Origin: Patescibacteria group bacterium UBA6805
GTDB taxonomy: Bacteria > Patescibacteriota > Minisyncoccia > Minisyncoccales > Minisyncoccaceae
Length of the DNA stretch: 61,606 nucleotides
Assembly (NCBI GenBank): GCA_002452735.1
Contig: DKFD01000007.1
Coordinates: 10,562 to 72,167, forward strand
Direction: 5' to 3'
Shown here: piece after piece, positions 40,418 to 47,515 of the stretch
Numbering within the stretch: position 1 is the first letter of the stretch
Layout: each line of letters begins with the position of its first letter
Position numbers and translations under genes: made by a program
Notes under the pieces: model-generated
Databases searched by the model: none
What the model was told of the DNA's origin: nothing
What the model saw: the letters and a program-made list of their open reading frames with translations, nothing else

Positions 40418-40443
40418 ATATATTAAGAAGACTTAAATGTCAA
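40415..40443 (-). promoter_or_regulatory. Consensus promoter of the thiol/arsenic operon
   Basis: Perfect TTGACA (40438-40443), 17 bases, perfect TATAAT (40415-40420) on the minus strand, so the operon should be strong once derepressed. Confidence 0.85.
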
Positions 40444-40639
40444 CGTCCAAAATAAAAAACGCTGACATGACGTTTTGTCTTCTGTTAATTCTTGTCAACC
40501 TTGGCTCCGACTGCCGGACGACGATAGAGCCTGTTTATTGAAAAAAGTTAACCACTTTAATAAGACGGTGTTCATTGAGATTGTTTTATGTTAAAATACA
40601 GTATAGTCGAAATAAACAATAGAATTAAAGATAAATAAT

Positions 40640-41107
40640 ATGATAAAACCTATTTATACCTTGTTTTTAGCCTTACTTGTCGCTCTTTTTATGGGGCTGG
40701 GCATAGATGCTTTTTATCCGGCGCCCGAAGCTCCCCAGTATCCGGACGAATTAAATCAATTTAAGCCGGAATTGGAAGAAACCGCTGAACAGAAAATAAT
40801 GTGGGAGGAATACAATCAGGCCCAGGAAAAATTCGCGGAGGAATCTAAGATTTATAATCAAAACGTTTCAATTATTTCCCTGATAGCTTCTATTATTCTG
40901 CTAGTATTAAGCTTAACGCTTTTGAATAAAATAGACATGATTGCCGACGGAATACTTCTGGGCGGAGTTTTTACGGCCCTTTACAGTATTATTCGCGGAC
41001 TTATGAGCGAGAACTCTCAATTCCGCTTCCTAATCGTTGCTGTCGGCCTTGTAATTGCACTTGTTCTCGGGTATATAAAATTCATTCGCAGTAAAAAGAA
41101 TTCTTAA
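40640..41107 (+). CDS. Hypothetical four-helix membrane protein
   Basis: This 155-residue protein has transmembrane helices at ~7-25, 77-97, 103-122 and 128-147. Between the first two lies a Pro/Glu-rich extracytoplasmic loop ('YPAPEAPQYPDELNQFKPEL') and a helical 'EEYNQAQEKFAEESKIYNQN'. No known domain. It ends at a bidirectional terminator. The ~200 bases upstream (40444-40639) contain an imperfect inverted repeat around ATGTCAACG...CGCTGACAT but no gene. Confidence 0.7.
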   Translation: MIKPIYTLFLALLVALFMGLGIDAFYPAPEAPQYPDELNQFKPELEETAEQKIMWEEYNQAQEKFAEESKIYNQNVSIISLIASIILLVLSLTLLNKIDMIADGILLGGVFTALYSIIRGLMSENSQFRFLIVAVGLVIALVLGYIKFIRSKKNS

Positions 41108-41126
41108 AAGGCCGGAGCGTTGAAAT

Positions 41127-41153
41127 AAAAAGCGCCATATTTGAGCGCTTTTT
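41127..41153. terminator. Bidirectional terminator between convergent genes
   Basis: AAAAAGCGC/GCGCTTTTT, 9-bp stem with a 9-base loop (41127-41135 with 41145-41153), serving the membrane gene to the left and the GNAT gene to the right. Confidence 0.85.
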
Positions 41154-41165
41154 GTTATAAAATTC

Positions 41166-41624
41166 TCAATCTATGCTAAAACGGTACATTACTTCTGTCT
41201 GCTTGCCGCCGTTTTTACGGTAAAAATCATGCGCCTCTAAGTTGTTATTGGTATCAAGCTTGACAACCTTAATGCCGTTCTTCCTGTAAAAATCTTTAAC
41301 CGCATCAAACAGCTTGGTGCCGATGCCCCTGCCCCTCATGTTTTTACTCACGATAAAGTCCTCTATGTGTCCTCGGTGCATTCCGTGCCTTATATTCGGC
41401 AAAACATAGAAAGTGATAAGCCCGACCATTGTGCCGTCCTCAACGGCTACAAAAATATGCGTATCTTCCCTATTGACAACCTCTCTGAAAATCAACCCGC
41501 CCACGTTTTGAGCTTCGGCGTTATGCGGTGAATATCCGATCTTTTCGTTTAACTCCTCGCCCAATTCATCCAGCAGCTTCAAAACAGCGCTCTCATCTTC
41601 TGTTTTTGCCAAACGAATTTCCAT
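41166..41624 (-). CDS. GNAT-family N-acetyltransferase
   Basis: This 152-residue protein has a GCN5-related fold: 'EIRLAKTEDESAVLKLLDEL', 'DTHIFVAVEDGTMVGLITFY', motif A 'IEDFIVSKNMRGRGIGTKLF' with the R-G-R-G-I-G acetyl-CoA loop, and 'KLDTNNNLEAHDFYRKNGGK'. It transfers acetyl from acetyl-CoA to an amine; the substrate is unknown. It lies 29 bases downstream of the DUF3298 gene on the same strand. Confidence 0.88.
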   Translation of the reverse strand: MEIRLAKTEDESAVLKLLDELGEELNEKIGYSPHNAEAQNVGGLIFREVVNREDTHIFVAVEDGTMVGLITFYVLPNIRHGMHRGHIEDFIVSKNMRGRGIGTKLFDAVKDFYRKNGIKVVKLDTNNNLEAHDFYRKNGGKQTEVMYRFSID

Positions 41625-41653
41625 GATTTTAATATTGTTAAAACTGTGCAGTC

Positions 41654-42460
41654 CTATTTCAAATAATCGGAATTTATGGAGTTGGCGTCCAGCGTATCTT
41701 TGTAGAATACTGTCGTTATCGGGCCTGCCGAGCCTGGGGCCACCTGATATTGCTGGAAGTATATGGTCAAGGAATTATAGTTGAAATTGAAGTTCTGGTA
41801 GTTTTCCTGGGTCGGTTTTGTCCCGTCCTCGATCATTTGCTCCAAAAAGCCGTCTATGACGAGGCCGCCGGACCCGAGCTGCGAAGTTACGCTCTGACTG
41901 GACAAATCAGCCAGTTTTTCCAGGGCCGGCTGGGATGAATTGAGAAAATCAAGGATGGTTATCTCTTTTCCCTCTTTAAGGTTGTAATTAAAGGCATGAA
42001 CCTCGGTGACGCCGTGAGCCCCGCCCGTGAAATAGTATAAATAAACGACGAAGCTTACATATTCCCCGTTAATCTGGCTCGATTCCCAGGAGCCGATAAA
42101 GTCAAAGGGCCGGTCAGGGATTTCGGGAAGCGGACTTTCAGCCAATGCCGTTGCCCTTCTTGCCTCGTAATTGTCCTTGGCGTCTTTTTTGAACGTCTCT
42201 ATCTTGCCTGCAATCAAATCCGCTATCTTTTCATTAAAAGCGCTGCTGGCCTTGCAAAACTGAGGATATTCAACCTGGACGTTGTAGAAACCGTCATTTT
42301 CATGAATAAAGCTTACGGACATGGGCAGAGAGTCCTTTGCGGTAAATAATCCCTGGAGAGCCGGCGGCAATTTAACGTCCTGCGTCTTGCAAGCCGCCCA
42401 AAGGACCAAAAGCACGACAACGATTAAACAGATTGCTTTCTTGGTTTTTGATGTCAACAT
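41654..42460 (-). CDS. DUF3298/DUF4163 envelope protein
   Basis: This 268-residue protein has an N-terminal anchor (~8-25; the Cys in 'AACKTQ' could be a lipobox), then DUF4163 and DUF3298-type strands: 'YFTGGAHGVTEVHAFNYNLK', 'GKEITILDFLN', 'YFQQYQVAPGSAG'. It is a paralogue of the DUF3298 part of the protein at 1702-2733 but lacks the Gmad2 domain. Related domains in RsiV bind lysozyme; here the ligand is unknown. Confidence 0.75.
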   Translation of the reverse strand: MLTSKTKKAICLIVVVLLVLWAACKTQDVKLPPALQGLFTAKDSLPMSVSFIHENDGFYNVQVEYPQFCKASSAFNEKIADLIAGKIETFKKDAKDNYEARRATALAESPLPEIPDRPFDFIGSWESSQINGEYVSFVVYLYYFTGGAHGVTEVHAFNYNLKEGKEITILDFLNSSQPALEKLADLSSQSVTSQLGSGGLVIDGFLEQMIEDGTKPTQENYQNFNFNYNSLTIYFQQYQVAPGSAGPITTVFYKDTLDANSINSDYLK

Positions 42461-42509
42461 GTTTGTGTTTTATCAATTAATCTTCTGCTTGTTTATTGTA
42501 CCATAAACC

Positions 42510-42530
42510 AAAAACCGACGGAAGGGTCGG
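42510..42530 (-). terminator. Terminator after the two-gene pP_pnuc module
   Basis: CCGAC/GTCGG stem with a 6-base loop followed on the minus strand by GGTTTTTGG. It lies about 130 bases past the nuclease-like gene's stop. Confidence 0.55.
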
Positions 42531-42633
42531 GCTTTACACTCGTCAAGCATTCGGCTCCCTACTCCGGTCTAGTACCCCGCAAGGTCAATAACAATAAGGG
42601 TTAATTGATTTATATTTTGATTATAGCACACTG

Positions 42634-42644
42634 GTAATCGGTCT
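42634..42644. repeat. Short direct repeat, left of the pP_pnuc module
   Basis: GTAATCGGTCT, identical to 44145-44155. The two copies bracket the two-gene module; see the matching right copy next to tRNA-Asn. Confidence 0.45.
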
Positions 42645-42658
42645 AACTAAATTTTGTA

Positions 42659-43501
42659 TTAATGTATTTCTAGCAATTCACATAAAACACCATCCAAATA
42701 TCTCTTAAGTTGGATTATTTCCGCTAAACCATCTCCTTTTGTATGGGCCGAAAGAGACCCCCGATTATAAGTTGATCTCACTAATTTGGCGATACCTTCA
42801 TCAATAATCAAAGTTGCCCCTTCAGGAACTTCAATCGCCGTCTCGCCCTTTTTGCGATTCTTTAATATAAATTTAACTTTTTGCTTCATTGTTGGCTTTT
42901 TTTGTCCTTCTTCAAAGTTAAATCCCTTAGCTGATTGAACATCCGAATCGGACGCTAAATAATCAAGGACCTCTCTTAATACCTCTCTTAATTCTCCGGC
43001 CGTTCCTCGATAAGAGAAGCGCTCGCCTTGCAAGTCTTCGATAACTTGTCTATAGGAAAAAGATGCTACGGGAATAATTTTTTCAAGAGCTTTTAAAATA
43101 ATCTCATCCTGAGGCTGAATAATCCCAACTCTATCTACTCTACTGCTTATCAATAAATTGCTTTCGATTCTTTCGCGACCAACCTCTATTTCTCCCAATT
43201 CTTTACATACTTCTTCTATGTTCTTTCTATAAACCTTTTTGGAAGTGTAAGCATTAGCCATCTTCATTAACTCCTGCATTAAACCATCTAATTGAACAAT
43301 GGGAACATCCCTGGCAACCAATATGGGCCTTAAAAGACGAAAATAATCTTTTACAACTTTTTTAATCTTTTCACGAAGCGTTGTTGACTTTATTTGAATA
43401 GACTTTACTTTTTTAATTTCTGAAGCAATATCGTTTGCCTCATTAAAAAATTCTGAAAATACATCATCCCCAGATAAAGTAATGGCGGGTGTAGTCTTCA
43501 T
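42659..43501 (-). CDS. pPIWI-associating-nuclease-like (pP_pnuc) domain protein
   Basis: This 280-residue protein has a helical N-terminal part (~1-130) and a C-terminal domain (~155-280) that I recognise as the pP_pnuc type: 'SYRGTAGELREVLREVLDYL', 'GFNFEEGQKKPTMKQKVKFI', 'IIDEGIAKLVRSTYNRGSLS', 'HTKGDG', 'LKRYLDGVLCELLEI'. That domain was predicted to be a nuclease linked to prokaryotic Argonaute/PIWI modules. No Argonaute gene is present. ATG 43501 lies 4 bases after the partner gene's stop. Most likely a defence or toxin-like effector; activity is inferred from the family. Confidence 0.65.
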   Translation of the reverse strand: MKTTPAITLSGDDVFSEFFNEANDIASEIKKVKSIQIKSTTLREKIKKVVKDYFRLLRPILVARDVPIVQLDGLMQELMKMANAYTSKKVYRKNIEEVCKELGEIEVGRERIESNLLISSRVDRVGIIQPQDEIILKALEKIIPVASFSYRQVIEDLQGERFSYRGTAGELREVLREVLDYLASDSDVQSAKGFNFEEGQKKPTMKQKVKFILKNRKKGETAIEVPEGATLIIDEGIAKLVRSTYNRGSLSAHTKGDGLAEIIQLKRYLDGVLCELLEIH

Positions 43502-43505
43502 GGTA

Positions 43506-44081
43506 TTATTTCTTTTTGCTAACAACGCCCTTCTTCTTTTTCTTAATACTTTTCTTTTTTTCTTTAGTAAAAGTATTTTCTGGCAATCCATAAGCTATTA
43601 AATTATAACCTACTGGATTGAGTTTAAATGTTCCCCTAGTTGTTCCTCCTTCTAAATAACCAGCATTTTTTGCATTATTTAAAGTATCAAAAGATCCATT
43701 TTTTCCTGCTGGTAATTTATATCCTGCTTGTTTAAAATACCTTATAACATCATCGGCATCTATCATTTCTTTACGCTCAACAATTGGTGCAATCTCTTGC
43801 AAATAATAAGCAACTAAAGCCACCATTTGAATAGCAGTTTTGGGATTTTTTTGATCTTTTAAGGTTCGTATATCTGTTATTAATGTATCGATTCTTGGCT
43901 GGCTTAAGGGCTTAGCAGCGCTATGGCTGAAAATCGATTCTTCTAAGGGCTCTTTTTCATTAATTTTTTTAATTCCGAACCGATCGAGGACGTACTTTAA
44001 AACTCTCATTTTTTCTATCTCTTCTAGGTCTTTTAATAAATTTACGATTTCGCTAATTGCTTTCAATTCTTTGTCTTCCAT
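43506..44081 (-). CDS. Partner of the pP_pnuc protein, winged-helix-like with Lys tail
   Basis: This 191-residue protein has an N-terminal helical stretch 'LKDLEEIEKMRVLKYVLDRF', then 'TAIQMVALVAYYLQEIAPIV' and a winged-helix-like region ('VIRYFKQAGYKLPA', 'FDTLNNAKNAGYLEGG', 'FKLNPVGYNLIAYGLP'). It ends in a Lys-rich tail (EKKKSIKKKKKGVVSKKK) suited to binding nucleic acid. It directly precedes the nuclease-like gene by 4 bases and is probably its DNA- or RNA-sensing or neutralising partner. Confidence 0.6.
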   Translation of the reverse strand: MEDKELKAISEIVNLLKDLEEIEKMRVLKYVLDRFGIKKINEKEPLEESIFSHSAAKPLSQPRIDTLITDIRTLKDQKNPKTAIQMVALVAYYLQEIAPIVERKEMIDADDVIRYFKQAGYKLPAGKNGSFDTLNNAKNAGYLEGGTTRGTFKLNPVGYNLIAYGLPENTFTKEKKKSIKKKKKGVVSKKK

Positions 44082-44091
44082 ATTTTTTAAA

Positions 44092-44115
44092 ATTAAAACA
44101 CCTCAAAAAGAGGTG
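44092..44115 (-). terminator. Terminator of the tRNA-Asn transcript
   Basis: CACCTC/GAGGTG stem with a 5-base loop (44099-44115), then TTTTAATTTT on the minus strand, about 60 bases past the tRNA 3' end. Confidence 0.75.
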
Positions 44116-44144
44116 CAGTTTATTATTAAATTAATTATTTGACC

Positions 44145-44155
44145 GTAATCGGTCT
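44145..44155. repeat. Short direct repeat, right of the pP_pnuc module
   Basis: GTAATCGGTCT, identical to 42634-42644, lying 18 bases past the tRNA-Asn 3' end. Possible integration boundary; the match is short. Confidence 0.45.
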
Positions 44156-44173
44156 CTCGATATTTTTTCATAT

Positions 44174-44480
44174 TGGCTCCGGCGGTAGGATTCGAACCTA
44201 CAACCTAATGCTTACACCTTCCCTAATATTTCTAATAGGCATGGACTATATCATCACCCTTTGGTTTTAAACAAAGGGGCGAGGCGCTTCCCGCTTTTTT
44301 AAAAGCAGTACTCCGTAAAGGATAGTCTCTGAACCTTCCTGAAAATTCAGGCTTGGCTGCGGATTGCCATAGGCATAAAGCCCTTAGGTTCCCCGCAATT
44401 CACCTCGTTTTTCAATCTCAATTACTTGAGAAAGCTGCAAGTATTTACAGGCATCCGCGCTACCATTGCGCCACGCCGGA
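44174..44480 (-). tRNA. tRNA-Asn(GUU), interrupted by a group I intron
   Basis: 5' exon 44480-44447 (34 nt) and 3' exon 44214-44174 (41 nt) join into a 75-nt tRNA with encoded CCA. Acceptor stem TCCGGCG/CGCCGGA; D arm GCGC-AATGGTA-GCGC; anticodon stem GATGC/GCATT (one G-U pair); loop CTGTTAA giving anticodon GTT; T arm GTAGG-TTCGAAT-CCTAC. Asn identity agrees with the U1-A72 pair and discriminator G73 (GCCA end). The intron lies between the second and third anticodon bases. A promoter lies just upstream and a terminator downstream. Confidence 0.92.
44215..44446 (-). ncRNA. Group I self-splicing intron in tRNA-Asn
   Basis: 232 nt without an ORF. P1 is visible: exon end CUGU plus intron AA pairs with UUGCAG at the start of the intron, with the conserved U-G wobble at the splice site. 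The core elements occur in order: P 'AATTGCGGGGAACC', Q 'CAATCCGCAGCC', R 'GTTCAGAGACTA', S 'GATATAGTCC'. The last intron base is G. The arrangement resembles tRNA group I introns (IC3), but its site differs from that in cyanobacterial tRNA-Leu(UAA), which is one base earlier. Confidence 0.93.
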
Positions 44481-44500
44481 ATATTAAGAACTTTTTCCAC

Positions 44501-44528
44501 ATTATACCCATTTTCCGCGTTTTTGCAA
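44501..44528 (-). promoter_or_regulatory. Promoter of tRNA-Asn
   Basis: TTGCAA (44523-44528), 16 bases, perfect TATAAT (44501-44506) on the minus strand, directly after the rpoD stop codon. Confidence 0.75.
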
Positions 44529-45776
44529 CTAGTAGCCTGCCAGTTTCTTAAGGTCCTTGTGCTGCCTGATTTTCTCTATGGCCTTGGCCTCTATCTGTCG
44601 TATTCTTTCCCTGGTCACGTTAAACTCCTGCCCCACCTCTTCCAAAGTGTGCATAACTCCGTCTTCCAGGCCGAATCTCATGGAAAGTATCTTTCTCTCC
44701 CTCTCGGCTAAATCCTTGAATATCTCCCCCAGATGCTCCCTTAAAAGCTTCCTGCCTGCCTGGACAGCCGGGGACTCTATCTTCTCGTCTTTGATAAACT
44801 CTCCCAAAACGCTGTCTTTGTCGTCTTCCCCCACCGGAGTCTCCAGAGAAACCGCTTTCTGGGCAATCCTCTCCAAATGCCTGACTTTGACGATCTCCAG
44901 CCCCATTTCAGCGGCAATCTCCTCATCCAAAGGCTCCCTGTCCAAATCCTGCAGCAATCTCCTCTTTACCTGGGTGTATTTGGTCAATGTTTCAATCATG
45001 TGAACCGGAATCCTGATTGTCCTGGCCTGGTCAGCCAAAGCCCTGGTAATGGTCTGCCTTATCCACCAGGTGGCGTAAGTGGAAAACTTGTATCCTTTTC
45101 TCCAGTCAAACTTTTCCACGGCCCTGAACAGCCCCAGGTTCCCCTCCTGAATCAAATCAAGCAAAGTCAGGTTGGGAGAACGGCCTATGTATTTCTTGGC
45201 AATGGAAACAACCAAACGAAGATTGGCCTCGGCCAGCCTTCTCTTGGATTCCTCGTCACCCATCTCTATCTTTTTGGCATATTCCTTCTCTTCCCGGGCC
45301 GTAATCGGAGAAATCTTGCCTATTTCCTTCAAGTACGACTGGACAGAATCAATCCTAGCCGAACTAAAACTCTTCTTTTTCTTAACCGCCTTCTCGTCAA
45401 AATCCAGATATCCTTTTGATTCTTTCAGCTCTATTCCCTCCTTTTCCAAACGGTTAAACATCTTCTCCACGTCCAATATATTATCCTCTATGTTGGGGAA
45501 GTACGAAAGAAGCTCGGAAAAAGTGACAAAACCCCGGGTTTTGGCTTTCTTGACCAATCCTTCAAGCTTTTCCTCGGTTACAACCGAAACGACCTTCTTC
45601 TTCCTTTTCTTAGCTCTGGGTTTGGTTTTTTTCTTAACAACCTTTTTCTTGGGCTTAACTTTCTTCTTTACGGCTTTCTTCGGTCTGCTCTTTTTCTTAG
45701 CAAACCTCTTCTTGGGCATAGCCCTTGCCTTAACTGTTTTTTTAGAGACAATCTTTTTCTTTTTCTTTTTCTTCAT
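44529..45776 (-). CDS. rpoD: Primary sigma factor RpoD with Lys-rich N-terminal tail
   Basis: This 415-residue housekeeping sigma factor has region 1.1-like 'EEKLEGLVKKAKTRGFVTFS', region 1.2 'SYLKEIGKISPITAREEKEY', region 2 'NLRLVVSIAKKYIGRSPNLT', 'LIQEGNLGLFRAVEKFDWRK', 'FSTYATWWIRQTITRAL' (2.3-2.4), region 3, and region 4 with 'TLEEVGQEFNVTRERIRQIE'. Residues 1-60 are a histone-H1-like run of Lys/Arg/Pro/Ala, which is odd because region 1.1 of most primary sigmas is acidic. AAGGAG sits 5 bases before the ATG. The start overlaps the end of dnaG by 35 bases. Confidence 0.96.
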   Translation of the reverse strand: MKKKKKKKIVSKKTVKARAMPKKRFAKKKSRPKKAVKKKVKPKKKVVKKKTKPRAKKRKKKVVSVVTEEKLEGLVKKAKTRGFVTFSELLSYFPNIEDNILDVEKMFNRLEKEGIELKESKGYLDFDEKAVKKKKSFSSARIDSVQSYLKEIGKISPITAREEKEYAKKIEMGDEESKRRLAEANLRLVVSIAKKYIGRSPNLTLLDLIQEGNLGLFRAVEKFDWRKGYKFSTYATWWIRQTITRALADQARTIRIPVHMIETLTKYTQVKRRLLQDLDREPLDEEIAAEMGLEIVKVRHLERIAQKAVSLETPVGEDDKDSVLGEFIKDEKIESPAVQAGRKLLREHLGEIFKDLAERERKILSMRFGLEDGVMHTLEEVGQEFNVTRERIRQIEAKAIEKIRQHKDLKKLAGY

Positions 45777-47514
45777 AATTCTCCTTTTTAATTAGGTTCT
45801 TAAACTCTTCCAATAGTGTCTTTACTTTATCAGATTCCCCTTGTTTCTCCAAATCCTTGATTTTCAAATGAAGCGCGCTCTGCTTCTCTCTCTGGCAAAG
45901 ATTCTCCGCTTCGAAAAGGCATTTCTTGAACTCCTCTTCCTCCTCCAGCTCTTCCAAAACCTCGGCCATGAGGAAGATATAGTTTAGGAAGTTAACAATC
46001 CCTTCCGCATCCTTGAACTTTTCCCTGAGCTCTTCGAAAGAAACACCCTGATTTTCCTTTATGCTCTCCAAAACCTCTTTCCTGGGAAAAGAGAATAAAG
46101 AAAAATCATTGATTAAGACAATCCGAGCCCTGTCTCTCAAAACCAGGGCCAGAATCTTTTCCTCCAGCATCTCTTTCCTTGTTTTCTTATCAGTCAAACA
46201 TTCTTCTCCCTTGGTTTCTTCTTTCTTTATTTTGAACTTGTTCAATTCGGCCCTGATGTCCTCTTCTTTGCTTTTCAAGTCCTGAGCCAGCTTATCAACC
46301 CAATACGACTGCTCCACCTTGTTCTCCATTTTCCTGACCCGGGGCAGAAATTCTTTCAATATCTTCTTTTTGTCTTCAACTGAATCAGGATTTCTCTTGT
46401 CCATTGCCAGATTAAAGAAAAACTGGGCGATGGGCTTTGATTCCTCGACCATCTCCCTCCACTTCTCTTCCCCTTCCTTGAGCACGATATCAGCCGGGTC
46501 TTTGTCTTGACTCCAGGGAATGACCTTGATTTCGAAATCAGCCCTCTCGGCCAAATCAATGGCTTTTTCCGTTGCCTTGTTGCCGGCCAGGTCCATGTCA
46601 AAAGCCAGAACCAGCTTCTTGGAATACCTCTTGATTACGCCTAAATGGAAAGGGGTCAGGGCTGTTCCGGAAACGGCGATGCAGTTCTCGATTCCGGCCT
46701 GATGAGACATAATGCAGTCAACGTTGCCCTCAACCAGAACGCAGGAATCCTTTTTCCTGATTTCCAATTTGGCTTTATCTATTCCATAAAGAGCCCGGCT
46801 TTTGTCAAAAAGCGGAGTAGAGGGGCTGTTCAGATACTTGGCTTCTTCCTTGTCGTCCCTGCCGAAAATCCTTCCCGTAAAACCAACGGTTTCCGAATTG
46901 AAGCCCGCAATGGGGAACATGATTCTTCCCCGGAAGCGGTCGAACATTTTTCCCTCTTCTTTCTTGACGGCCAGGCCTGCCTTGACCAAATCCTCTCTGT
47001 TGTGCCCCTTGCCGATTAAAAAATCGGACAAGCCCTGCCAGGTGTCGGGCGCATAGCCCAAGCGCCACTTCTTGATGTTTTCTTCTTTTAGTCCTCTCTT
47101 AAGAAGGTAATCCCTGGCTTCCAGGCCTTTCTTGCTTTTTTCCAGCTGGAATTCGTAAAACTTGCCGGCCTGGTCGTGAATTTCCAGAAGCGCTTGCCTT
47201 TCGGTTTTCAGCTTCTTCCATTCTTTGCTTACCTTCAGCTGCACCCCGGCCTTATCGGCCAGAATCTTCAGAGCGTCAATGAATTCAATCCCCTCTATCT
47301 TCATAATGAACTTGAATACATCTCCTCCCTCGTTGCATCCTCCGAAGCAGTGCCATATCTGACGCGAAGGTGAAACGAAAAACGAAGGCGTTTTCTCGTC
47401 GTGAAAAGGGCACCTGGCCCGGTAATTGACTCCTGCTTTTTCCAGCTTGATGTAGCTAGAAATCACATCAACGATATTCAGCCTTGATTTGATTTCTTCA
47501 ACGTCAGAATTCAT
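45742..47514 (-). CDS. dnaG: DNA primase DnaG
   Basis: 590 residues. The N-terminal zinc finger has 'CPFHDEKTPSFFVSPSRQIW' then HCFGGC, so the last Cys pair is C-x3-C rather than C-x2-C. The RNA polymerase core includes 'MFDRFRGRIMFPI'; the TOPRIM domain has 'VLVEGNVDCIMSHQAG' (Glu) and 'LAFDMDLAGNKATEKA' (DxD). The C-terminal helicase-binding part (~430-590) is Glu/Lys-rich and helical. It makes RNA primers for replication. With rpoD downstream it forms the usual dnaG-rpoD pair. Confidence 0.96.
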   Translation of the reverse strand: MNSDVEEIKSRLNIVDVISSYIKLEKAGVNYRARCPFHDEKTPSFFVSPSRQIWHCFGGCNEGGDVFKFIMKIEGIEFIDALKILADKAGVQLKVSKEWKKLKTERQALLEIHDQAGKFYEFQLEKSKKGLEARDYLLKRGLKEENIKKWRLGYAPDTWQGLSDFLIGKGHNREDLVKAGLAVKKEEGKMFDRFRGRIMFPIAGFNSETVGFTGRIFGRDDKEEAKYLNSPSTPLFDKSRALYGIDKAKLEIRKKDSCVLVEGNVDCIMSHQAGIENCIAVSGTALTPFHLGVIKRYSKKLVLAFDMDLAGNKATEKAIDLAERADFEIKVIPWSQDKDPADIVLKEGEEKWREMVEESKPIAQFFFNLAMDKRNPDSVEDKKKILKEFLPRVRKMENKVEQSYWVDKLAQDLKSKEEDIRAELNKFKIKKEETKGEECLTDKKTRKEMLEEKILALVLRDRARIVLINDFSLFSFPRKEVLESIKENQGVSFEELREKFKDAEGIVNFLNYIFLMAEVLEELEEEEEFKKCLFEAENLCQREKQSALHLKIKDLEKQGESDKVKTLLEEFKNLIKKENYEEKEKEKDCL

Positions 47515-47515
47515 T

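Noticed and set aside
42520..44180. Duplicated tRNA-Asn 3' end as the att site of the defence pair
   Set aside because: Only six bases (GGCTCC) of the tRNA end recur near 42550. The better candidate is the 11-base repeat just outside the tRNA, reported separately.
44174..44480. Reading the split tRNA as tRNA-Tyr(GUA) or tRNA-Thr(UGU)
   Set aside because: The Tyr reading ignores the intron and lacks the long variable arm; the Thr reading would need splicing after CT, where no matching P1 guide exists. The Asn reading has a perfect P1, U1-A72 and G73.
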